Of a DNA stretch of 64,000 nt, positions 18,822-26,422 are shown piece by piece. The stretch lies in contig NZ_BJKK01000010.1 of assembly GCF_006538325.1 (NCBI RefSeq), positions 62,001 to 126,000 of the forward strand. Direction: 5' to 3'. Within the stretch, counting starts at the first letter, position 1, and every line of letters starts with the position of its first letter. The position numbers were made by a program, and so were the translations under genes. Origin of the DNA: Alteromonas sp. KUL42. Its GTDB lineage: Bacteria > Pseudomonadota > Gammaproteobacteria > Enterobacterales > Alteromonadaceae. Below the pieces are notes generated by a model, which did no database searches, was not told where the DNA came from, and saw only the letters and a program-made list of their open reading frames with translations.

Positions 18822-18839
18822 TCCTCCCAAAGAAGGAGG
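18822..18839. promoter_or_regulatory. PQQ-locus palindromic box upstream of cytochrome c
   Basis: TCCTCCCAAAGAAGGAGG keeps both arms (TCCTCC and GGAGG) but with two or three extra bases between them. It lies 80 bp upstream of the cytochrome start. The TTCCCG element seen at three other sites is absent here. Confidence 0.55.
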
Positions 18840-18918
18840 CTTTCAAAACCAAAGTAGAGTTACCTCAATTTTTACCACACGTATACTTAAATCAAAGTCT
18901 TCTTGGGATGTATGAATT

Positions 18919-19416
18919 ATGAAAACAAAATTATCACTATTGATAGCCGCTTTGATGTTAACCGGTGTCGCTAGTCAGGTTTCGGCGCATGGAAATGTGA
19001 TCCCACAGGGGGCTGACAGCTCTGCAATGCCGAAGATTACTGATGGCGATGAGTCGGAAGATGGGTGGGTGTTTCAAAACCCTTACCGTGAATTAGATTC
19101 CGAAACCAAAACCAAAATAGTTAAGTTTGGTGAGTCAGCTTACGCAAATAACTGTGCAGGTTGTCATGGACTGCACGCCCAGTCTGGCGGTATCAACCCT
19201 GACCTTCGAGAATTAGATCCTGAGAGTTTTGAAGACGACGAATGGTTTGTCGAACGTTTGCGCTTTGGCTCTGCCAAGGGGATGCCTGCGCTAGGTGGCA
19301 TTCCTGAAGGGCAATCAGACCCTATTTTAGATCAAGAAACACTATGGGCGATCAAAACCTATGTTGAAGCCCGTCGAGTAGTGGCAATTGAAGAAGGTGA
19401 AATTGAAGCAGAGTAG
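18919..19416 (+). CDS. Periplasmic cytochrome c, PedF/XoxG-type electron acceptor
   Basis: This 165-residue protein has a signal peptide (ending VSA|HG), a single heme motif CAGCH near residue 79 and a likely axial Met in KGMPALGG. It should accept electrons from the quinoprotein dehydrogenase encoded just upstream, as cytochrome c550 does in the Pseudomonas ethanol system. The C-terminus is acidic (EEGEIEAE), which could help docking. It has its own promoter region, with a copy of the palindromic box, and its own terminator. Confidence 0.9.
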   Translation: MKTKLSLLIAALMLTGVASQVSAHGNVIPQGADSSAMPKITDGDESEDGWVFQNPYRELDSETKTKIVKFGESAYANNCAGCHGLHAQSGGINPDLRELDPESFEDDEWFVERLRFGSAKGMPALGGIPEGQSDPILDQETLWAIKTYVEARRVVAIEEGEIEAE

Positions 19417-19439
19417 TGTTTAGTACGGTTTTGCCTGAT

Positions 19440-19471
19440 AGCCGGATTGACTTCGTCATCCGGCTTTTTTC
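19440..19471 (+). terminator. Rho-independent terminator after cytochrome c
   Basis: AGCCGGATTGAC and GTCATCCGGCT form a stem with one bulged base and a TTC loop, followed by six T. Confidence 0.85.
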
Positions 19472-19551
19472 TTTGCGGTAAAAGAGTCTCTTTAGTAAAA
19501 GCCGCTTCTCACGTATCATGCCTTCCAACGTTTATCTTTGAGTAATCCACC

Positions 19552-20670
19552 ATGTATCAAGACTTTCAGGCGGAATTAGCATGGGCTCGCCTTCATATGC
19601 CGCGCACGCAAAAATCTATTGCTGCCCTACCTAATTTAACGGGTGTAAGGCTTGCCTGTAATATGCATTTAGACCTTAAAATGGCGCCCTTGGTTGAAGG
19701 TTTGTTGTCTCGTGGCTGTGAAGTTTTCCTTACTACCTGTAACCCGACTACCGTGCAAGATGATGTAGTGGCTCATCTTGTTAAAAAAGGTGCGGTAGCT
19801 CATGCGTGGCGAGATATGACCAATGATGATTGGTCGGTGTCCTTTGATGAAGCGCTAGCGTGGCAGCCGACCCATCTTTGTGAAATGGGCGCTGATCTCA
19901 CCACACGCTTGCACGAGAATGTTCAAAAAGGTAAAGCGGTACCTACTATTACTGCAGGCCTTGAAGCGACAGGTTCTGGTATTAATCGCTTAAATGGTAT
20001 GACACCGCATTATCCTATTTTTAACTGGGATGATTTGCCTGTGAAAGAAGGCCTTCACAACCGCCACATGGTTGGTTTAAGTGCATGGCAGACCTTCTTT
20101 CAAACCACGCACCTTACGTTACATGAAAAACACGTTGTCGTAATTGGTTATGGGCTGGTTGGGCAAGGTGTTGCAGCAAGCGCGAAAGCATTCGGCGCAC
20201 AAGTAAGTGTGGCTGAACTCGACCCAGCTCGCGCACTACAGGCAAAGTATGATGGTTGGCCAGTGGTATCATTGCATAATGCAGTAAAAACTGCCGATGT
20301 TATCGCTACTGCAACGGGCGCTTATGGTGTCGTTAGTGCAGCTCATCTAGATGCAATGCAAGACGGTACCTTCATTCTTAATGTGGGGCACGTGGCGCAA
20401 GAAATAGATGTGCCCTATTTAAAAGAAAATGCATCTCACAGCCTACCGATGCCTTACGTTAATGCTTACTCACTAAACGGCAAAACCCTCTTCTTACTGG
20501 CAGATGGTTCCATGTTTAATTTAACCGCAGGCTATGGCGACAGTTTGAATGCATTTGATGTGACGCTAGCGGTTATGGCCGAGGGCATAGGGCATATCGT
20601 GAAGCAAGGCGCCCATTGTGAGAAAGGGCTTTACTTGCTACCAGAAGATGCATGGAAAAGTGCATTATAA
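19552..20670 (+). CDS. S-adenosylhomocysteinase-like NAD-binding protein, divergent
   Basis: The 372-residue protein follows the S-adenosylhomocysteine hydrolase fold. It has an N-terminal lobe (ACNMHLDLKMAPLVEGLLSRG), the Rossmann motif VIGYGLVGQGVAASAKAFGA, the NAD-ribose acidic residue in AELDPARALQAKYDGWPV, and NVGHVAQEIDV. It is shorter than true enzymes (about 430-470 aa) and lacks the C-terminal dimer tail that completes the NAD site. The catalytic stretch that reads N-D-S-V-T-K in true enzymes reads differently here (FNWDDLPVKEGLHN), so activity on S-adenosylhomocysteine is doubtful. The strand and the separate terminator before it suggest independence from the PQQ locus. Function is unknown. 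Confidence 0.7.
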   Translation: MYQDFQAELAWARLHMPRTQKSIAALPNLTGVRLACNMHLDLKMAPLVEGLLSRGCEVFLTTCNPTTVQDDVVAHLVKKGAVAHAWRDMTNDDWSVSFDEALAWQPTHLCEMGADLTTRLHENVQKGKAVPTITAGLEATGSGINRLNGMTPHYPIFNWDDLPVKEGLHNRHMVGLSAWQTFFQTTHLTLHEKHVVVIGYGLVGQGVAASAKAFGAQVSVAELDPARALQAKYDGWPVVSLHNAVKTADVIATATGAYGVVSAAHLDAMQDGTFILNVGHVAQEIDVPYLKENASHSLPMPYVNAYSLNGKTLFLLADGSMFNLTAGYGDSLNAFDVTLAVMAEGIGHIVKQGAHCEKGLYLLPEDAWKSAL

Positions 20671-20775
20671 AATCCAAAATTTAAGTTCTAACTAAAGCGT
20701 GATGATCTTAAGCGGTACGTTTTTGTTGCGAAAACGTACTGCAAAGGTTAACACACGCAAATAAGAGGTTTATCA

Positions 20776-21984
20776 ATGACAATAGGAATTGGTGGGAAAA
20801 CCCGCGAAGAGGCACTGGCTGAGTTGTCGATAATGACCAGCGATCTCAAACCTATTCAAAAAGAGGAGTATCTAGCCCGTATTGCCAAAGCGCAAACTTA
20901 CATGCAAGCGAATGATATTGGGGCGCTTTATCTTAATGCGGGCACTAATTTGAGTTACTTCACTGGCATGCAGTGGTACGCCAGCGAGCGTTTGGTGGGC
21001 GCTATTTTGCCGGCCAAAGGCGAGGTGATTTATATTGCCCCAACGTTTGAAATTGACTCGTTAAACGAACGCAAATTAATAAGTGGCGAAATTGTCGGGT
21101 GGCAAGAACATGAAAGCCCATACACTTTATTTTCGAGCTTACTCGCATCTATCGACAAGGCCGGTGGCAGTAAAGTAGCGGTTGATGAATCGACAGCCTT
21201 TTTTATTGTGGATGGTTTTAATAAAGCGCTGTCAGAAAATGTTGTCATTATCAATGGCAGCGAGGTTACGGCACATTGTAGAATGCATAAGTCGGGCAAT
21301 GAACTCGCGCTTATCCAGCGAGCCATGGATATGACGTTAGCCGTTCACAAAGCCGCCGCAAGCATTTTGTATGAAGGTATAACCACCACCGAAGTTGAAG
21401 CGTTTATCAACGAAGCACACAAGAAGGTGGGGGCAACTGGTAACTACTTTTGTATTGTGCTATTCGGAAAAGCGACGTCGTTTCCTCATGGTGTTAAAGA
21501 TCCTCAAATACTCAAGAAGAATGATTTAGTTTTAATTGATACGGGATGTAAGGTACACGGTTACTTGTCGGATATAACGCGTACCTATTGCTACGGTGAG
21601 CCAACGAAGCAACAAGCTGATATGTGGCAAAGTGAAAAGCGCGCACAGCTTGCTGCGTTTAATGCAGTTCGCGTTGGCGTGCCTTGTGGTGATGTAGACA
21701 AAGCAGCCAGAGAAAGCTTAATGGCTGACGGCTTAGGACCAGACTATAACTTACCGGGCTTACCACATCGCACAGGGCACGGTATAGGAATGGATATACA
21801 CGAATGGCCTTACTTAGTTAAGGATAATCCACATCCTTTAGCGCCCGGCATGTGTTTTAGCAATGAACCTATGATTGTGGTACCAAATGAATTTGGTATA
21901 CGTTTAGAAGATCATTTTTATGTGACGGAATCAGGCCCCAAGTGGTTCACACAACCCAGTAAATCTATTGACGAGCCCTTTTAA
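20776..21984 (+). CDS. M24 family Xaa-Pro peptidase
   Basis: This 402-residue pita-bread-fold metallopeptidase has an N-terminal creatinase-like domain and a catalytic domain with all five metal ligands: the two Asp in LIDTGCKVHGYLSDITRT, His in PHRTGHGIGMDIHEWP, Glu in FSNEPMIV and Glu in RLEDHFY. It should cleave dipeptides or oligopeptides with proline at the second position, in the cytoplasm, with manganese or cobalt. It lies about 105 bp after the preceding gene and ends in its own terminator. Confidence 0.88.
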   Translation: MTIGIGGKTREEALAELSIMTSDLKPIQKEEYLARIAKAQTYMQANDIGALYLNAGTNLSYFTGMQWYASERLVGAILPAKGEVIYIAPTFEIDSLNERKLISGEIVGWQEHESPYTLFSSLLASIDKAGGSKVAVDESTAFFIVDGFNKALSENVVIINGSEVTAHCRMHKSGNELALIQRAMDMTLAVHKAAASILYEGITTTEVEAFINEAHKKVGATGNYFCIVLFGKATSFPHGVKDPQILKKNDLVLIDTGCKVHGYLSDITRTYCYGEPTKQQADMWQSEKRAQLAAFNAVRVGVPCGDVDKAARESLMADGLGPDYNLPGLPHRTGHGIGMDIHEWPYLVKDNPHPLAPGMCFSNEPMIVVPNEFGIRLEDHFYVTESGPKWFTQPSKSIDEPF

Positions 21985-21999
21985 CCAAGGGCTTTTTTT
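21974..21999 (+). terminator. Rho-independent terminator of the M24 peptidase gene
   Basis: AGCCCTT and AAGGGCT flank a 6-base loop that contains the stop codon, followed by seven T. Confidence 0.85.
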
Positions 22000-22085
22000 C
22001 TCGTTGTTACATACGTATTTATACTCCTCCTTACCTCTTTGTTCCTTTTTTCCTGTTTAGCTTAAAGATTAATTGACAGAATTAG

Positions 22086-22099
22086 CTTAATCGATTAAG
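22086..22099. promoter_or_regulatory. LacI-family-type operator palindrome
   Basis: CTTAATCGATTAAG is a perfect 14-bp palindrome with the central CG typical of LacI/GalR regulators. It lies 170 bp upstream of the sugar transporter start. No LacI-family gene is present in the window, so the regulator must be encoded elsewhere. Confidence 0.6.
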
Positions 22100-22269
22100 T
22101 TTTGTTGTGATTATGTTATTAAATTGTGCATTTAATTGTGTCTTTCGTGTATTTGTTCTATTCGTTTCACATCAACTTAAAACGTAGATAAACAAACGGG
22201 CCAAATGATCAAGGGTACGAAAAAGACAAGCAAGGCCCTATGTGTGTTTAAACAACAAGAGTTTTCAAT

Positions 22270-23607
22270 ATGAAAGATTCGCAAAAACCAAGCTTAAGCT
22301 TTTGGCAAGTTTGGAACATGTGTTTTGGCTTTTTCGGTATTCAATATGGGTTCGGGTTACAACAAGCTAACCTTAGCCCCATATTTCGTTATCATGGCGC
22401 GGCAGAGCATGAATTGCCTATTTTATGGTTGGCCGGGCCGGTTACTGGGCTGCTCATACAGCCGCTTATTGGCGTATTAAGTGACGGAACGTGGACGCGT
22501 TTTGGTCGGCGTAAGCCCTTTTTCATGATGGGGGCACTTGTTGGCTCTATCGCCGTTATGTTTATGCCTTATGTGCCTGAACTTTGGATGGTTGTTGGGT
22601 TGTTTTGGATCTTGGATGCCGCCATGAATACCGCGATGGAACCTTATCGCGCCTTGGTTGGAGATAAGGTCAACCACCAACAGCGTCCCTTCGCTTATGC
22701 GCTTCAATCATTCATGGTCGCAGCAGGGCAGATGTTAGCAGGGCTAATGCCGCTAATCATGATTGCCTTTGGTGTATCAATTGAAACCGATGGTAAAGAG
22801 ATCCCAGAAATTGTGAAGTATTCTTTCGTTGTCGGTGTGGTGGTAATTCTTATTTCTTCTGCATGGTCGTTTTTCAATACGCAGGAATATCCACCAGAGG
22901 ACATGGCCGCCTTTCATGCCAATAGAGAGCACAAAAGTGTGGCCCATGTATTTACCGAGCTTTGGAATGCGCTGAAAGAAATGCCTAAATCACTCAGAGC
23001 GATTTGGTGGGTTAAGCTGGTAACATGGTTTGGCTTACCGCTTATGTGGCAGTATTTAGCATTGTCTATCGCTCGTCATGTTTACAATGCTCCAACACCT
23101 GAAAGTCCAGGCTTTGTAGAAGGAACGGCGCAAGTTGGGATGGCATTTACGGTAATGAATATTACCATGCTCATTATGTCATTTATCATCGTCGCTTTTG
23201 TGAAAAAGTTGGGTGATGCAAAAACCTACTCGTTATTTTTACTCATTGGTGGAATTGGCTTCCTATCCATGCAACTTACTACCGATCTTACAATGACGTT
23301 TGCTTGTATGGCACTTATCGGTATTGGCTGGTCAGCGGTAATGACAGTGCCATTTATTATTGCAGCCGATGTAACACCTGCTGCTCGTGTAGGCGTATAC
23401 ATGGGACTGCTTAACGGCATGATCTGCCTTCCTCAAATTCTTGAGATGCTGTCAATTGGTTATATTTACGACTCGCTACTGGCGGGAGACCCCAGAAATG
23501 CCCTTGCGCTTTCAGGTATATTGTTCGTCGTCGGCGCTGGTTTGGCACTGCGTATCAATTCAAAACCTGATCACTTGGCTAATCAGGAGAAACAACAATG
23601 CAGCTAA
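22270..23607 (+). CDS. MFS sugar transporter, GPH/SLC45 type
   Basis: The protein has 445 residues and about twelve membrane helices. The segment GLLIQPLIGVLSDGTWTRFGRRKPFFMMGA is the loop 2-3 signature of sugar-cation symporters of the maltose/sucrose branch (key RFGRRKPF). It overlaps the alpha-glucosidase gene by ten bases, so uptake of a maltose-like disaccharide or oligosaccharide followed by cytoplasmic hydrolysis is the natural reading. The upstream LacI-type operator suggests sugar-responsive control. Confidence 0.88.
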   Translation: MKDSQKPSLSFWQVWNMCFGFFGIQYGFGLQQANLSPIFRYHGAAEHELPILWLAGPVTGLLIQPLIGVLSDGTWTRFGRRKPFFMMGALVGSIAVMFMPYVPELWMVVGLFWILDAAMNTAMEPYRALVGDKVNHQQRPFAYALQSFMVAAGQMLAGLMPLIMIAFGVSIETDGKEIPEIVKYSFVVGVVVILISSAWSFFNTQEYPPEDMAAFHANREHKSVAHVFTELWNALKEMPKSLRAIWWVKLVTWFGLPLMWQYLALSIARHVYNAPTPESPGFVEGTAQVGMAFTVMNITMLIMSFIIVAFVKKLGDAKTYSLFLLIGGIGFLSMQLTTDLTMTFACMALIGIGWSAVMTVPFIIAADVTPAARVGVYMGLLNGMICLPQILEMLSIGYIYDSLLAGDPRNALALSGILFVVGAGLALRINSKPDHLANQEKQQCS

Positions 23608-25280
23608 AAGATATGAGTCGCCAGTGGTGGAAAGAAGGCGTGGTGTATCAGATTTACCCACGCAGTTTTCAAGACTCAAATGGCGATGGCATAGGCGACT
23701 TACGCGGTATTATTCAACGGCTGGATTACATCGCATCACTTGGTGTCGATATTGTTTGGCTAAACCCAATATATAAGTCGCCGAACTATGACAATGGTTA
23801 CGACATATCGGATTATCGCGACATCATGGATGACTTCGGAACCATGAGCGACTTTGAAGAAATGCTTGCAGGGTTTCACGCCAGAGGCATTAAAGTGGTG
23901 ATGGATTTAGTGGTGAACCATTCCAGCAGTGAGCACGAATGGTTTAAAGCTTCGCGGTCATCGCGTGATAACCCTTATCGCGACTATTACCACTGGTGGC
24001 CAGCAGAAAAAGGAACGCCGCCTGAGCGTTGGTCTTATTTCGATGAACAAGGCAGTGCATGGGCGTTTGATGAACAAACTAATGCCTACTACTTACATTA
24101 CTTCGACAAAACCCAGCCAGATTTAAACTGGGAAAACCCTAAAGTGCGCCAAGAGATTTTTGACATGATGCACTATTGGTTTAAGAAGGGCATTGACGGG
24201 TTTAGAATGGATGTTATCACCTTCATTTCGAAACACGACGGCTACCCTGAATTTGAAGGTGTACATGGCGACAAGATGATTGATGTGTATGCCAGTGGAC
24301 CGCGTTTGCATCAGTATTTACACGAAATGAACCGCGAAGTACTCCAGCATTACGACATCATGACTGTGGCCGAAGGGCCGGGTACAAACCTCGAAAATAT
24401 TCACGACCTTGTAGATGAAGATCGTGAAGAGCTCAACATGAACTATCACTTTGAACATGTTGAGCTAGGTCTAGATGCGCGCAAAATTGTCAACGATGAT
24501 CATAAGGATTTGGTGAAGTTCAAAAAAATCATGAGTGCATGGGCAACTGCTTTTGACGAAAAGGGGTGGGGCACCCAGTGGCATACCAATCATGATTTTC
24601 CGCGGCAAGTGACATGGTTTGGCGATGACTCTCCCGAACACCGTGAACAATCGTCGAAGTTGCTCAGTACTTTTTTGCTAACCATGCGCGGCACTCCCTA
24701 CTATTACATGGGAGATGAAATTGGCATGACCAACGCCAAGTTTGAAAGCATTGAAGACTACAATGATTTGATGACCATCAATTGGTACAACCTGACGGTT
24801 GCTGAAGGTGGCGATGCGCAAAAATTACTTGAGTCACACAAGCTTAGCGGGCGTGATAATGCCAGAACACCTTTTCAATGGGATAGCACTACAAATGCAG
24901 GGTTTAGTGAAGGCACACCTTGGTTAAAAGTAACAGGCAATTACACTGACATTAACGTGGCTGCACAGGAAGGTGATCCAGATTCGCCCTTGAATTTTTT
25001 TCGCAAACTGACAAAGCTTAGAAAAGACAATCTCACACTGGTCTATGGTGCATACAATTTATTGTTACCTGATGATAAGTATATTTATGCTTACACCCGC
25101 TCTTTAGACGATGACGTTATTCTAGTTGTTTTGAATTACTCAAGTGAGGAACAGGTGGTACAACTCCCTGAAGCTTCAGCACAATGCGAAGTACTCATTA
25201 ACAACTATCAGGCCTTAGAGAAAACAGCTAACGACTATAAATTGGCTCCATGGCAAGCGGTAGTGTTGAGATTGGAGTGA
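23598..25280 (+). CDS. Alpha-glucosidase, glycoside hydrolase family 13
   Basis: The 560-residue enzyme has the four GH13 regions: DLVVNHSS, GFRMDVI with the nucleophile Asp, VAEGPG with the acid/base Glu, and TNHDFPR with the transition-state Asp. The N-terminus WWKEGVVYQIYPRSFQDSNGDGIGDL is that of the oligo-1,6-glucosidase/alpha-glucosidase subfamily. No signal peptide is seen, so it acts in the cytoplasm on sugar brought in by the overlapping transporter gene. The ATG lies behind AGGAGAAAC inside the end of the transporter gene. Confidence 0.93.
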   Translation: MQLKDMSRQWWKEGVVYQIYPRSFQDSNGDGIGDLRGIIQRLDYIASLGVDIVWLNPIYKSPNYDNGYDISDYRDIMDDFGTMSDFEEMLAGFHARGIKVVMDLVVNHSSSEHEWFKASRSSRDNPYRDYYHWWPAEKGTPPERWSYFDEQGSAWAFDEQTNAYYLHYFDKTQPDLNWENPKVRQEIFDMMHYWFKKGIDGFRMDVITFISKHDGYPEFEGVHGDKMIDVYASGPRLHQYLHEMNREVLQHYDIMTVAEGPGTNLENIHDLVDEDREELNMNYHFEHVELGLDARKIVNDDHKDLVKFKKIMSAWATAFDEKGWGTQWHTNHDFPRQVTWFGDDSPEHREQSSKLLSTFLLTMRGTPYYYMGDEIGMTNAKFESIEDYNDLMTINWYNLTVAEGGDAQKLLESHKLSGRDNARTPFQWDSTTNAGFSEGTPWLKVTGNYTDINVAAQEGDPDSPLNFFRKLTKLRKDNLTLVYGAYNLLLPDDKYIYAYTRSLDDDVILVVLNYSSEEQVVQLPEASAQCEVLINNYQALEKTANDYKLAPWQAVVLRLE

Positions 25281-25480
25281 CAGTGAAGTCTTGAAGCAGC
25301 TAACAGGTATGTTTTAAAAACATATAGGACTGTCGAAAAAACTTACATTAGTTTAGAGGTGGTTTTTAATATATTGATATTTATACATTAATATTAGGGA
25401 ATGTTTTTTGCTTGTTATTTGAGCAGAACCATTAAATCAAGCACTGCTCACACAACTAGTCGACTAAAAGGATGTTCTCG

Positions 25481-26197
25481 ATGCTTAGAAAACTTTTTCT
25501 TTCTTGTGTAATTTACTCATTTTCCAGCTTAGTATCGGCTGCAGTTATAACCATTAACTATACCGGTAAAGTCTATTTTGAGGCGAATCCCGGTTCTTCG
25601 ACGGGTTTTAATTTTGGCTATGGCGTTGGTGACACTATCTCGGGTTCATTTATCATTGATTTGGATAACCTTCCTGTTGATGGCAATGGAAGTGCAACGG
25701 TTTTTGATTTTGATAGTCAAACAGAATTTGTTTCATCTTCTGAAAAAGCAGTTTTTGCCAGTAATTCAAGCAGTGCAGCGTACACCAATAAAGACAGATT
25801 ACTTACCTCTAGTAATAGTTCATTATCTCGTTTCAATATTGAAGACCGAGATGAGTATTCAGACTCAAATAGATTCGAAAGCACCTATGCACTAATAGAT
25901 ATTATGAGTTATGTAGATTTAGGGTGGGGCATTGGCAGTGACTTAAATTCTTCATTTTCATTAAACGAAAGCGATTTAGCTGGCTTAGTGAAAAATTACG
26001 GGATGATTTATGTTGATAGGTACGACTTAGATAATGTAGCTGGAACGCGTGAGCGAAACTTTGTTGAGTTTAACCTAACAAGCCTAACCTATAATGCATC
26101 GGAGGTTGGTACTGTCTCTGCACCAGGGGTCTTCTCCTTAACTAGTCTCATGGTGTTCTTGTTGTCTGTAAGAAGAGCTGCTCAATCGTTGGCCTAA
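25481..26197 (+). CDS. Secreted protein with PEP-CTERM-like sorting tail
   Basis: The 238-residue product begins MLRKLFLSCVIYSFSSLVSA, a signal peptide, and continues with a beta-rich, Ser/Asn/Asp-rich body. It ends with APGVFSLTSLMVFLLSVRR, that is a Pro-containing start, one hydrophobic helix and a basic end. This matches PEP-CTERM-like (exosortase/archaeosortase-type) tails, with APG replacing the usual PEP. Such proteins are often linked to extracellular matrix. I chose the ATG at 25481, since the ATG at 25472 overlaps the AAAAGGA ribosome site. No exosortase gene is in the window. Confidence 0.65.
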   Translation: MLRKLFLSCVIYSFSSLVSAAVITINYTGKVYFEANPGSSTGFNFGYGVGDTISGSFIIDLDNLPVDGNGSATVFDFDSQTEFVSSSEKAVFASNSSSAAYTNKDRLLTSSNSSLSRFNIEDRDEYSDSNRFESTYALIDIMSYVDLGWGIGSDLNSSFSLNESDLAGLVKNYGMIYVDRYDLDNVAGTRERNFVEFNLTSLTYNASEVGTVSAPGVFSLTSLMVFLLSVRRAAQSLA

Positions 26198-26352
26198 TGT
26201 CGCAACAAACAAAAACGATGGAAAGCGGGTTTTAAATCGAGATCTGCTCCTCATCTTATTCATTCTTTTCTAATTCGCCTATTCACTTCGGAATTTCAGC
26301 ACTCCATCCACATAAAATATGCATCATTTGAAATGAAACTAAAACTTTACAT

Positions 26353-26371
26353 GATAATGATTTGTATTTAT
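26353..26371 (+). promoter_or_regulatory. Candidate Fur box upstream of the siderophore receptor
   Basis: GATAATGATTTGTATTTAT matches the Fur consensus at about 12 of 19 positions, with the left half perfect. It lies about 50 bp upstream of the siderophore receptor start, where an iron-repressed promoter is expected. Confidence 0.5.
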
Positions 26372-26422
26372 ATTTCTTCGCGCTTTATTGAAAACACACT
26401 TTAAAAAAACACTGGAACGACT

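Noticed and set aside
22022..22040. TCCTCCTTACC resembling half of the PQQ-locus box
   Set aside because: Only one arm is present, it lies about 230 bp before a sugar transporter gene, and no PQQ-related gene follows. Treated as chance.
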